Assembly (NCBI RefSeq): GCF_000276665.1
Contig: NW_004955418.1
Span: 8,269,136-8,333,135, forward strand
Source: Chinchilla lanigera
Taxonomy: Eukaryota > Chordata > Mammalia > Rodentia > Chinchillidae
Direction of reading: 5' to 3'
DNA: 64,000 nucleotides
A model generated the notes under the pieces. It made no database searches. It worked only from the letters and a program-made list of their open reading frames with translations, and was not told the DNA's origin. Positions 35,216 through 46,480 of this stretch are shown in pieces (positions within the stretch are counted from its first letter, which is position 1; each line of letters starts with the position of its first letter). The position numbers and the translations under genes are program-made.

Positions 35216-36679
35216 TTTAACTAAAGATTCAGTACAAGTAATCTTTTAAATATTGAGGCACTCTAGAATACTCAGGTCTTTCCCTTTCAAATGGCAATGA
35301 GATATTTAACCCATAAATTTGTAAAATCTTTTGGCAGTGATATTATGAGATCTTTATAATTTTTGAAGTGGTTGTACATTCTCTAACTCTTTAGGACTAG
35401 TTATGCTACTTAATGCTTTCACTACAAAAATCTGTACTTATAAGTTACTCTCTACAGAGAGTAACTGCAAATTAAGTAATCAAAAGACTTAATCTGTGGA
35501 GAAGCCATGCTTCTTAATATACTTTTCAAAATCAAAGTGGATCAACTGAAACTAGATGTTAATTGCCATAATTATATTAAGTATAATTAGACTATATTCT
35601 TACTTGATTCTAATTTGATTTTTCATTTATATTATATCAATCTTTATATACATATATGTTCTCTACATTGCTTTTGATACATAGATATATTAGGAGAGAG
35701 TTTGAAACTCTGTATTTATATTAAAAGAACTAGATGGTCAAAACTCTTTGCATTAGGCTTATTCTCAAGTAGGTTTTAATGAGATCTTCTTGAGTGGTTC
35801 TTCTGCCATATTTGCTGATGTTTTCCAATGAATTATTGCTTTACAAATACATTGATTTATGATTAAATTGCATTTCTTTTTAGCACAAATAGTAGCAGAT
35901 GCAGGTAAAAATCTTTCCTATTTGAACCACAACACACAGACTTCTTCAAAGTCTGCTTAAAAATTATGTTTCTAAAAAGGTTGTTAATGGAAATATGCAT
36001 CACTTTATAATTAACCAAACCTACAACAAATTAAATTGCTGATTGTGAAGGCAAAATAATACTAATCTATAATTATAATCAAGAATAGCAGCAACTGAAA
36101 ACCACAGCTAACTCAAGACAAAATTTTTCTGGAATGCAGGAGCAACAAGAGATTTCTTACTTAAAACCAAAGTAAACTAATTGAACGTACTCATATTCTT
36201 TGCTTTCTAAATTTTGACAGTTCTTAGTCTTTATTTAAGACTTTTCTAGTTTGTACATAAAAAATTAAAAATTGTATAAGGTTTTTGGTCGTCTCCACAA
36301 TCAATGAAAAACTACGGTGCATTTTAAGTAATTCTGATTAGCACAGCACTTATTCTCTACTAAAGATTTTACTGTGAAGAAAAAAACAATTAAGCCAAGT
36401 AACAAAATGAAATAATATGGATAAAAGGTCTCCATGTTGTTGCATCCTGGTACTTTCTATCCAGTCTCTATATGTTGATAGTTGTTTCAGTGTTTCCCTT
36501 TCTAGTGAGAGACATGTGTCACGCAGGTACCTGTCTTTACAAATTGACATTGCTTGCACTTTTCACGTACACAGTAGAAGTTCTCAAATGATCGTTTGTA
36601 ATAATGGACAGTCATGTGTCTAAGTTACCTAGGATTGCTTATTTTCAAAAGCCGTTTCCTGAGATAACTGACTGAGACC
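35216..36679. other. Unique AT-rich sequence, nothing recognised
   Basis: At 36417-36623 both strands hold short frames and the composition is balanced, which may mark a constrained non-coding element. No family is recognised. Confidence 0.45.
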
Positions 36680-36805
36680 TCAGCTAAGACTCAATTCCCT
36701 CAACTTTGGGGGAACACTAATAATACCCTTGTATTAAAAATCCTGAGAGAAGTAAATGAGATAATGTATATGTTCTGTTTCACATAGTGCTGTCATCATT
36801 CGTAA
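36680..36805 (+). mobile_element. MIR SINE relic
   Basis: GACTCAATTCCCTCAACTTT, AATAATACCCTTG and GAAGTAAATGAGATAATGTA follow the 3' half of MIR in sense orientation (CTCAGTTTCCTCATCTGTAA ... AATAATANTACC ... GATTAAATGAGATAATGNA). Confidence 0.75.
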
Positions 36806-37855
36806 CATGGACTCAAGCAATTCTGCACTATAATTTTTAGATGGCACAGTACTCATTTTTTACCATTGTATGAAAATAGAAAAATGACTATAGTTTTCAT
36901 GTTCAAATATTGAATACCTTCTTCTCACTTCAAAATCTTTTGTTTAAACATCATGCCACAGTAGAGAATTGTTTTATTTTATCAATAGATTTTATTCAGT
37001 CCTTGTTTGGAATTAAAGTGAACAAAAAGATTTTATCATATTTCTTAATGGGAAAGAGATGTTAATCATTCATACAATCAATGAATGTTTTAAAACATTT
37101 CTAATGTTTTTCAATGAACTATGAATAGGATTTGAAGCACATATACCAAACAGCTAAAAATTCACAAAATCACTTTCTCATTCCTTATACATATCCTTAA
37201 ATATTTTGATAAAATTCTATATCAGCCCTAAGAAATGAACACAAGGATATCTAATCCTATGCCAATAGTTTCTTATCAAATGTGTCATTTTGATAGGATA
37301 AATGAATTAATATTTTAATATAAATTAATATTTAGAATTTTGTGCTTAAGAAAGTGTCCTAATATATTTATTGATGCACATTTTTCTCTATGTAAATGTC
37401 AACTTTTCAAATACATTGTTTACCTTTAATTGTATGAATAGGAATATTTTTCTAAGAGGAGTGCAGTCAATTACAATAAGACTATTTGCTTAATGTTTGG
37501 CTTAATATGGAGTTTTGGTAAATCAAGGAAGGATGGAATGAATGAATGGATGCTTGTCTGGAATTGTACATTTACAAAAGTTGTATGGTTATTTAGCATA
37601 GCAGCAGACTACCTTACCTTGGAAAGAGACAGATTTCCTGGATAGATAGAAAATACATTATAATAACAGCTATTAGCACAAAATATTCCTTCATTATTAG
37701 AGTGGAAAGTAGTTCATTAAATTACATTTTGCTTGTATTGCACACTTCTAGGCTGTTTTATTAATTTTTAATAAATTTGTCAATAAAGTCACACAGTCTT
37801 TTGAAAACATTATGGAAAGTGAAAAACAAACTTAAAACATGAATATTGTATAACT

Positions 37856-37856
<1 letters not shown>
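36806..37856. other. Unique AT-rich sequence, nothing recognised
   Basis: No gene or recognisable element is present. Confidence 0.5.
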
Positions 37857-37892
<36 letters not shown>

Positions 37893-37942
37893 TCAATCCA
37901 GGCAGCACTGAGCTTTATCCAAGCATGTGCCACCACACTTGG
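37857..37942 (-). mobile_element. Compact B1+ID dimeric SINE with (TG)n tail
   Basis: On the minus strand AGCCAAGTGTGGTGGCACAT (B1 head) is joined directly to GGATAAAGCTCAGTGCTGCC (ID body), then GGATTGAATA and a (CA)n tail, seen here as (TG)n at 37857-37890. The B1 body is almost wholly deleted. This explains the microsatellite as an expanded SINE tail. Confidence 0.65.
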
Positions 37943-38245
37943 CTGTGTAATTTCCATTAAGTCCAATAAGTTGTATTTACTCCTTACTTTCAGATAAAAT
38001 TAACTAACAAGTACATAATGTAAGGGTTTACTTCCGATGTTCACAATAATGGTCATTTAGTTTACAATGATTACCTCTCCCCTGATTCACCTAAAAGAGT
38101 AAATGAGGGTAGAAATTACATATTCCTACTAATTCTTTCTAAAAACTATAAGCTATCTAACAACACCTTTTAATATGTAAGAAACTGAAATCTTCAAGAC
38201 ATCTAGAAAGTGAAGGTAATGAAAATATTTAAGAACAAAGTGTTG
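37943..38245. other. Unique sequence, nothing recognised
   Basis: This is an AT-rich spacer between two SINEs. Confidence 0.5.
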
Positions 38246-38371
38246 ATTAGATGTGGTGTCACATCCCTGTAATCTTAGCTCTAGGGAGGCTGAGGCAGAA
38301 GGATTGCCACAAGTTGAAGGCCAGCCTGGGCTACATAATGAGAACCTGTTTCAAAAAGTAAAGAATCAAAG
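38246..38371 (+). mobile_element. B1 SINE running into an assembly gap
   Basis: TTAGATGTGGTGTCACATCC, TGTAATCTTAGCTC, GGAGGCTGAGGCAGAAGGAT and GGCCAGCCTGGGCTACATAA are B1 landmarks. The A-rich tail is interrupted by N. The frame read here is SINE sequence. Confidence 0.9.
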
Positions 38372-39121
38372 NNNNNNNNNNNNNNNNNNNNNNNNNNNNN
38401 NNNNNNNNNNNNNNNNNNNNNNNNNNNNNNNNNNNNNNNNNNNNNNNNNNNNNNNNNNNNNNNNNNNNNNNNNNNNNNNNNNNNNNNNNNNNNNNNNNNN
38501 NNNNNNNNNNNNNNNNNNNNNNNNNNNNNNNNNNNNNNNNNNNNNNNNNNNNNNNNNNNNNNNNNNNNNNNNNNNNNNNNNNNNNNNNNNNNNNNNNNNN
38601 NNNNNNNNNNNNNNNNNNNNNNNNNNNNNNNNNNNNNNNNNNNNNNNNNNNNNNNNNNNNNNNNNNNNNNNNNNNNNNNNNNNNNNNNNNNNNNNNNNNN
38701 NNNNNNNNNNNNNNNNNNNNNNNNNNNNNNNNNNNNNNNNNNNNNNNNNNNNNNNNNNNNNNNNNNNNNNNNNNNNNNNNNNNNNNNNNNNNNNNNNNNN
38801 NNNNNNNNNNNNNNNNNNNNNNNNNNNNNNNNNNNNNNNNNNNNNNNNNNNNNNNNNNNNNNNNNNNNNNNNNNNNNNNNNNNNNNNNNNNNNNNNNNNN
38901 NNNNNNNNNNNNNNNNNNNNNNNNNNNNNNNNNNNNNNNNNNNNNNNNNNNNNNNNNNNNNNNNNNNNNNNNNNNNNNNNNNNNNNNNNNNNNNNNNNNN
39001 NNNNNNNNNNNNNNNNNNNNNNNNNNNNNNNNNNNNNNNNNNNNNNNNNNNNNNNNNNNNNNNNNNNNNNNNNNNNNNNNNNNNNNNNNNNNNNNNNNNN
39101 NNNNNNNNNNNNNNNNNNNNN
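38372..39121. other. Assembly gap, 750 N
   Basis: This is a run of N. The sequence after it (GAGAAAAACCAAAAAAAATA) looks like another A-rich SINE tail, so the gap probably hides repeats. Confidence 1.
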
Positions 39122-41028
39122 GAGAAAAACCAAAAAAAATAAATAAATAGAGTTCACATGTCAGAATACTAATTGTTTAAGTGTTTGTGAAGGGAATGTG
39201 GAGTTAGTTGCACTAGCTATATTTGAAAGTCCCCAAATAATTTTGCCCAAACCCTCATTGAGTGAAGCTTCTCCTTTTACCTTGAAAACCACTGACTTAA
39301 AAATAAATGTTTAGTTTGGTATTACATTGTTAAAGGCAGAAAAAATAAATTTTCTAGACTTTTATGGAATTGAAACAAGGATAAATATATTTTTATTTTG
39401 TTATTCATTCCAGAAATTCTGAGTATCTCCAGTGTTTGGATTCCATTCCAAGTTACTCTGACCTATATTTTTAATGAAGTATGTTTCATTTATATATTTT
39501 GAAAATCATGTGTATAGAATGTACTCATGTTTTGAATACCTGTGTCTTTTCTGATCTCTTTCTCTTTTCATTATGTAATCTCTTCCTTAGTATTCTTTCT
39601 ATTTTCTTAACTGATAAAGTTATGACTGTAACTCTAGGTCAAAAATTTCCTAAGATATACATTTCATACTGAGTTTTCTTACAGCTTAACTTAAATAATT
39701 GAAAGGTAATTTTGACCCAAACTGCCCAAAACTTAACTCATCATTTTTTCTATGAATTGTTTGCTCTTGAATTTTCTATTACAGTCATAGTATTAACATT
39801 TGTCTTGTTGATCAAGACAGAAACATAGATCTTTCCTAGACATGTTGCATGTCACCTGAAATATTTTCAATGGATTGCCTCTAACTAATACGACCGCATC
39901 CTGACTGCTCCCCTTTTGGTTAATGACACATCTAAACATTAGAACAGCAGCAGTGAGAGCTGCCAGGAATTTGATTCTGTTTATCTGTCTAATCTTTCTT
40001 ATGAAAATGAACACAAAGTGTTTCCTCCTTTGGAAAACTACAACTAACACTGTCTCTCACACAATCCATCTTTCCTTCCTAATTCCATTAAAATGTTAGC
40101 ATTGAGAATCGCTATACTTCTAAGTAGATTCCCTTGTTAGGGGACTACTGAGTGCATTTGATATCTTGTATTTCCCTCTTCAGTTTATTGGTTAGACTCT
40201 CATCTCTGTTCAAACAAAGTATGTTTCATAAAAAGGCTTATCATAAGTAATTCATAATCCTGCTGCCAGTCCACATATGGCTTCTAAGATAAATTAAGTA
40301 AAGAAATAGAAAATATATTTTGAAACCATTTTAGTAATTTAATTTTATTGTCATACAAAAAAAATCTTTCAGGAATATTTTGGGGATCATTGCCACTGGG
40401 ACAGGGACTGTAGGGTCATTTTATTGTTATATCACTGGAATCCAATGCACAACTCCACTCAATATTTACCACATCAATAAAAAATTTAACGGATGCGCTA
40501 CAAATCCCACAAATTGATAATCAGTGCTTAGATTATGTGGCTATCTTGCAAAATCTTGAAAAATGAGAATACTCATCAAAGACTATCTTCTACTTTTTGG
40601 AGCAGTTAACATCTCTTTTTGGAGTAGTTAACATTTTAGTAGTTAACATCTTTTAATTGTATATTATGTTCACAACATTTAAGTGGATTAAAATTATATT
40701 TTAAAATAAAGCTTCTCCTTGAGGAATATCATTTTCAGTAAGTTTGACTCCCCGAACTTATACAAAAAATTATCTAAAGTCACAGTGCTGTCAAGCCCTT
40801 TTACACAAAAAAACCTTTGATTTCCAAGTTGATAAAAGATGACCCTAAATAAATCTTACAAGTTTTGCTTCTCTTTCTCTGAAAATCTTTTTTCTACAAA
40901 GTATTCTTTCTTCTTCAGATAATTCCTCCTCCCCATCCTTTTAGTTTTTTTCATATTCTTTGTCTCTTTCTATTTTTTAATTAAGTAGAATTTTAGGTCA
41001 AATTTTTTATTTAAACTAAGATCTAGAA
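39122..41028. other. Unique AT-rich sequence, nothing recognised
   Basis: The minus frame at 39793-40050 (85 codons) lies in a balanced-composition stretch but has no family signature. Near 40594-40655 a TTGGAGYAGTTAACAT unit is repeated two to three times. Confidence 0.45.
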
Positions 41029-41105
41029 GGAGCTGAGAATGCAACTCAGTGGTAAAAGTGCTTGTGCAATATGTGATGAGGCCCTGGATTCAATTCTTAT
41101 TAATG
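41029..41105 (+). mobile_element. ID-type SINE, diverged
   Basis: GGAGCTGAGAATGCAACTCA, GTGGTAAAAGTGCTTGTGC and CTGGATTCAATTCTTA follow the ID body in sense orientation. The tail is decayed. Confidence 0.75.
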
Positions 41106-41284
41106 ATAATGGAAAAGAAACTGAAACAAGAGAAATGACGTAGAGAAGTAATAAATATATTTTCTTATATGAACCTTACAAGTTATATGTAAATATATAG
41201 AAAAGTTTTATAGTATCTCCAAAATATTCATGATTCTCATTGACACATACCAATGATATTAGCCATTCACATTTCAAATGGAGT

Positions 41285-41480
41285 CTTTTTTATTAACACA
41301 TGTTAATTGCACAAATTAATGCGATCACTGTGATATTTCCACACTTGGATACGTTGTACGATGATCGTGTCCATCTACCCTTTTCTACACAAATCTCCGT
41401 CTTCCATCCTCTTCTCCCTTCAACATCCTTCCTGGTTCCTAGATCCCCAAAAGCCATCCTCTTTCTGCCACCCTTCCATT
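41285..41480 (-). mobile_element. L1 3' UTR fragment, antisense
   Basis: TTTATTAACACATGTTAATT, CACTGTGATATTTCCACACT and TGTACGATGATCGTGTCC correspond to the antisense of an L1 3' UTR (the GTGTGATATTTCAATACATG...GTGTAATGATCA segment read in its usual reverse form). Confidence 0.65.
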
Positions 41481-41482
41481 CC

Positions 41483-41535
41483 TGAGTTTGATTCCAGGTA
41501 CCAAACCAAAACAAAAAACAAACAAGAAAACAGTC
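41483..41535 (+). mobile_element. 5'-truncated ID SINE end
   Basis: GAGTTTGATTCCAGGTACCA followed by AACCAAAACAAAAAACAAAC is the last part of an ID body plus its A-rich tail; the 5' part is missing. Confidence 0.6.
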
Positions 41536-41555
41536 AACTTCTCTGGGTCAGTGCC

Positions 41556-42077
41556 TGTAGTGGATTATGCTGTCCTCCTTCTGAGACAGACAAGAAGCAG
41601 TTGACTCAGTTTCTTTTGCCAGTTGGAGGGGGATGTTGCTTAGGCAATGGCACTCTTCTACTGGCTTCCCTTTGCTCCCCCTTGCACTCCAGTGGGCTGG
41701 GACTGTTTGCTTCAGTGTCCTCCCTGGCCATCAAACCGTTGTTCCACTCCAGCATGAGTAGAGACAAGAAAGCTGGTGTCCCTCCCTGACTTCTGCCACT
41801 TCAGAAAATAGTGTTACTTGTTGAGCATACAGAGAGTTCCTAAGATCAAGAAGGGAGGGTTCTGGGCTCCTTATTTGCACCCCCAGTGTCTTCCAGAACA
41901 TTCCCTGGGTTCAACCCTCACGCTCACTAAAATAGGCCTGCAAGCTGCTACATAAGTACTTCTGTGTAAGTTGAGGAGGGCTCCTTCCTATGTACAGACC
42001 CCTGTGCTGTAGCACAGGCCTTGTTAAAATAAAGTCTTTTGGGTGTTCCCGCATGCCTGTTCGTTATTTATTCCTCA
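41556..42077 (+). mobile_element. Endogenous retrovirus LTR candidate
   Basis: A GC-richer block starts TGTAGTGGATTATG and ends GTTATTTATTCCTCA. Near the 3' end an 8-bp-arm hairpin (CCTGTGCT/AGCACAGG, 42001-42018) is followed by an AATAAA signal at 42028-42033 and a short GTTCCCGCATGCC stretch, as in the R-U5 part of a retroviral LTR. No exact target duplication is found, so the ends may be off or this may be a fragment. The long frame at 41361-41789 is not credible as a gene. Confidence 0.5.
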
Positions 42078-43742
42078 GTGTGTGCTCCAAATGTCCTATA
42101 AATCTACTTATCCTAAGTAGTGGAGACATAGTGAAAAACACTCAGAGCTCTTAACACTAAGAGTTCAGGAGTCCAGCAGTCAATGAAGACCATCAGCAGA
42201 GATATAGCACTAAACTGCTAGCAGAGCTGCACTTTTCTGATTCTCGATTTCCACCTGAGTTGAGCAAAAGAAGGTTAGACTGACTGGCAATACTTCTACC
42301 CTCCATCTTTAAGTACACGGCACACATTTTTAGACATTGCTGGCGTTTGCTTATAGTTCATTGTTTATTGCTTCCATATGAAATGCAATTTGCTAATAAT
42401 GGATGACTTACTTAGGATACACCTTCTTCCCAGGATATTTTCAAATCTAATGACTAGTAATTTGGGGTAACAGTGGCAAGTTGCATTGCTCCCATTTAGA
42501 ATAACTCTGGAAGCCACTACCAGCTCCTCTGCAGCATGGAGTGACCTGAATTTGTTGGCTACTCTATTACACTTTAACCTCACCCGTATCCAAACTTGTT
42601 ATGTCCTTACATTCATGTATCGTTCTTGTGAGCAGTATAAAATGTGCCACTGAGAAAGATGCACACATCTCAGATTCTATTTTTTGGGAAAGCAAACTCA
42701 AAAGAATAAATAAAATGGGTTACATTAGTATTGCATCTTGCACATAAAGGCAAAAGATCTATAAACAGAGATCAGTTTTTAAAATACGGTGGAAGTCACA
42801 ATGGAGAGGCACATAAGCCAGCAGTTCAAATCTATGTCGAGCTTACTCACAAAAAATTAAAGGCAGATAGGTTGTCTGGAGATAAAAACACAACGTGACT
42901 GCATAGTGAAGTAATTCAGTAACTAATAAATAGAACACAGCTTTGAGAACGTGTAAGGGATTCACTTGCTCTGAAGTAAGGTTGAGGGATGTGATTTACT
43001 GACAACTCAGAGCAAATGCACTAACAGAAGTGGTGCAGAACCTACTCACACTCATCTGTTCATCCTCAGTCTTAAAGCAAAGGAGGAAACAAGCTTAAGA
43101 AAATAAGTGAAATGAGGGAAACTATTTTCCTTTAATTTGGAGTTTGCTTGTTTCTTTCAGCTCTCTTTAAAAAATTTCTTTTATTTTAACTAAATTAGCC
43201 TAACTATGAAAATTTTGAGCACACTTTTCCTAGATTATGTAAAATTCACCTTAGGAATTTTAGAGTGAAAGTAATTATTAATTTTCCATATGAAGAGCAT
43301 GTATTGTTGATGTGTAAAATTTAGATTTCAGACTTCTTTCTCTACAGATTTACCCTTGATAATATTAATCACTCCCACAGCTGTAAACAACACTTTATTC
43401 TAATAACTTTTAACTACTTGCTTTCAATCCAAATCTCTCTTGGAACACCAAGCATAGTGCTTATTTGTCTCCTCTAATTTTTCTCTTTCAATCACAGCAT
43501 ATTTCAAAACTTTCTTCTTTTAGTCATGCACACATATTGATTTTTCTGGTGTTATCTTTTCTCCATTTAAGTAGTTGGGCAATGTTTTCACTAAAACTAC
43601 TTCATTCCCATCAACTCTGCACTGTTCAGTATTATGTTGTTCTGAACTGCTTTAGCTCATACCTGTTGCTTGGAGACAGTATTTCTTACTGATATGACTT
43701 GCCCCAGACCTCGATGACTTCTCATCTGGATTCTTACAATAG
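42078..43742. other. Unique sequence, possible conserved patch
   Basis: The 42360-42600 stretch is balanced in composition, with an open minus frame (42365-42583) and a consensus donor-like GTAAGTCAT on the minus strand at 42401-42409. I find no convincing matching acceptor. The rest is AT-rich with nothing recognised. Confidence 0.4.
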
Positions 43743-44133
43743 TGACGATCTTAGTTACTTTTCTTTTGTTGCTGAGACAAAATACCTGACACCCAGAGTG
43801 AAAGGAGGAAAGGCTTCTTTAGCTCACAGTACTCAGAGGTTTCGTCTGTAATCAACCTTCTCCAAGGCAGGGTGGCATGGTGAAGGGGTAAACTTTCAAG
43901 GCAGCAGAAGCCACTAAACGAAACAAGACCAGAGGGTTGGGTAGAGCAAGCCTCTTTTCTTTCCTTATATTATAAGCAGGCTACGTGCCCACGGATGAGT
44001 GCAGCACTCACACCATCTCCACGCCCTCTTCTTGCACAGGATGAGGATGTTTACAAAGTGAAGACTCAGGCCCCCTGCTGAGTCACTTAAACTTCTAAAC
44101 TTCTCAAGTTTACACCATGTATCAACCATAACA
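43743..44133 (-). mobile_element. MaLR LTR, antisense
   Basis: CTTAGTTACTTTTCTTTTGT, GCTGAGACAAAATACCTGAC and the right end TATCAACCATAACA are the reverse complement of a MaLR LTR (TGTTATGGTTGATA ... GTATTTTGTCTCAGC ... GTAACTAAG). The target duplication is not clear. Confidence 0.85.
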
Positions 44134-44185
44134 GTGGCTAATCTTATTTTGTGCTATTTCCATAGCTCATGTAAAACACTGACTC

Positions 44186-45087
44186 TGTTGGTTTGGGGAT
44201 TATTTTGTAAGGGAGAACAATATAATACAGGACACATATCTTGTAAGATTATTTATAATAGTCACCCAAAGAATCATATACCAGAGAGTGCAGGAAATCT
44301 GTCCACACACTAGAGACCGAAGAGTTCAACTGAGGACCTGGGTCCCATGATAATCTTCTGCATGAGTCCAGCTGAAGACCTAGAGTTCATAGCAATGCCT
44401 TCCACAAATCCGACTGGAAGCCAACATACAATATCTCATGCAGGCCTGTTTCATGGATCTGTGCTGGGAAGGCCCAAAGGTCAGTGGTGGAATCTAGTAA
44501 GTCTGTGCCAGCAGGGTGAAGGATCTGTGCTAGGAGGCTGAGGGCTCTGCACTGGAGCAGGGAAGCTAAGCACAAAGAACCACAGCTCTCCTAAAAGTTA
44601 TCACAGCCATCCATAGCAACAATGAGATCCTGAGCTCCTCTGATGATCAGGAAGGCTGAGTTCCCATCAGAAAATGTATTGCAACAAACTTCTTCAGGAG
44701 CCTGAGCTGTGCACCTTCTTCCCCTCTGGAGCCAGGAAATGATGCTCAGAGTGAGAACTATAGCTCCACTAAAGTGAACCAAAGCCATTCTCAGTGACAA
44801 CAAGGTCCTGAGCTCCTTGGAGGATGAAAACAGCCAAGTTCATCAGGAAAGCCAGCATGACAAGCTCCTCCAAAACAACCAACAGCTCCTTACAGATTCT
44901 GCCAGCTCCCAACAGCCTTTCTCCATTCCCAACAGCCTTTCTCAATTCCCAACAGCCTAAATTTTTCTCCAGCTCTGCTTCTTATGCTGCTGGCAACAGT
45001 CCTCAGGTGGGCCTCCCACACCCAACACCATGCTTACTCAGTTCAGCTGGGGGTTATAAGTTGACCACCAGTTGTCAGTGCACTACA
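44186..45087 (-). mobile_element. Long ERVL-like LTR with internal duplication
   Basis: The left end (TGTTGGTTTGGGGATTATTT ... AATATAATACAGGACACATA) and right end (ATAAGTTGACCACCAG ... CACTACA) align in order with the ERVL LTR at 17387-17871, but this copy is about 900 bp. Part of the excess is a diverged tandem copy (about 178 bp apart: AACCACAGCTCTCC at 44578 and AACTATAGCTCCAC at 44756) plus a triple CCCAACAGCCTTTCTC-like repeat at 44916-44960. Short frames are not genes. Confidence 0.6.
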
Positions 45088-46411
45088 CCGACTATTGTTT
45101 AATCACCAGCAGTATGAAAATTTGATAACCTTTATGGGAGCCTGAGGCAACAGGGCAGATTTATGTTCCTGAATGCACTTGTATATCTATGTTTAATGGC
45201 TAGAGTTCTCTAGAACATTATTATAGTTTTAAAATATTGAAAAACAGGCAGTTCTTCTCAGGCTAAATGTGGCACTGGTCTCATTTAAAGGTTTGTGTAT
45301 TTGTTCATCATGATTTTTGAGGCAATTTTGAGTTTTAAAATATTGCACTAAAATATTATCCTCATTATTGAATTTTATGACACCCTCTTAAATTCTCACT
45401 GAAGCACCTCCCTCATGATAACCACTGCCTCACTACAACCACTACATAACTAAGCACCCTCTGCTTTTGTAATTTTAGTGCAAATATCAAAAAATGGCAA
45501 AGTTGAAAGTCATCTCAGTAACGTTACATCATTTTTTCCTTCTAGGGTACTTAGAAAATGTCTTGGTGTGTGCTTTGGGTCACATTTTGAAACACCCATT
45601 TCAGTTGAAATAAAATTAAAAGTTATTTTGAAGGAAATTTAATTCTAATAATCAATCTCCCTCAAGAAAGAAAAGCAAATTGATTTAAAATTGCCCCCAT
45701 TCAATATATCCACTTTTCCAAAGGCATGCATGCTTGAAAACAATTGTTACGAAGGATGTTAAAGGAGAATAAATGACATCTCCAACACGGGAGAAAATCA
45801 TATTCTTCCATCTATGTCTTTTTATAAATTAAGTACAATTTGTAAGTCCAGAGTAGTCCCATGTAACTCAGCAAGACCCTTTTCAGAATGATTTTCTGAC
45901 TACAGACCATGACATAGATGATTATGTATCAGGTGATTGTGAAGTTGTTCAAACTAACAGCCTCTAACTGTTGCTCATTACCATGATTATTAGAGTGAAG
46001 CATTTCTAATTATTTCCAAGATTATGAACTTCTTGAAATTAAAGATCATGGTTTTTACACACTGATCATTAAATATCATGATCTAAACATAAATGTTTAT
46101 TAAACTGAGTGGAACGCATAAGCTGAAAGTCTACAGGCTTGGATACTATTTCATTTACAATCCTTGAGAAAATAATGTTTATATAACCAAAAGACAAGGT
46201 ACTACAAAGGTTAAAATACAAACTCTAAAAGCTCACAAAGGTATTTTTAAAAACCTGTCTCATCTAAGAGTAAATGCAACCTCCCATAGGTAACAAGTTT
46301 GTGTAGACTGTATACATTTATACTTCAACTTTTACTTTAATTGATACATTTTGTATCTTTATAAACACTGTCACATTCTCTAAAACATTCTGTGTGAATT
46401 TAGTTTTTGAA
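45088..46411. other. Unique AT-rich sequence, nothing recognised
   Basis: No gene or recognisable element is present. Confidence 0.5.
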
Positions 46412-46480
46412 ATAAGTGATGAATATTATTTTTATTTTTATTTTTATTTGGTTTTTCTTCGGTATAAGTGATGAATATTA
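46412..46480 (-). mobile_element. Tail-only SINE insertion with 17-bp target duplication
   Basis: ATAAGTGATGAATATTA occurs exactly at 46412-46428 and 46464-46480. The 35 bases between, read on the minus strand, are ACCGAAGAAAAACC followed by AAATAAAAATAAAAATAAA. This is the very end of an ID-like SINE body and its A-rich tail. Confidence 0.85.

Noticed and set aside
36417..36623. Exon candidate at 36.5 kb
   Set aside because: A donor-like site is visible on the minus strand, but no matching acceptor with a continuous frame was found.
38253..39157. Open frames of 297 and 263 codons
   Set aside because: N gap plus a B1 SINE; no real coding sequence.
41361..41789. 142-codon plus-strand frame
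   Set aside because: Crosses from an L1 3' UTR and an ID tail into an LTR-like block, so it is a chance join of repeats.
42365..42583. Exon candidate at 42.4 kb
   Set aside because: A consensus donor-like GTAAGT exists on the minus strand, but I could not find a convincing acceptor or a recognisable product.
44916..44960. CRISPR-like short repeats
   Set aside because: Three directly adjacent degenerate units inside an LTR, without spacers, in a mammalian genome.
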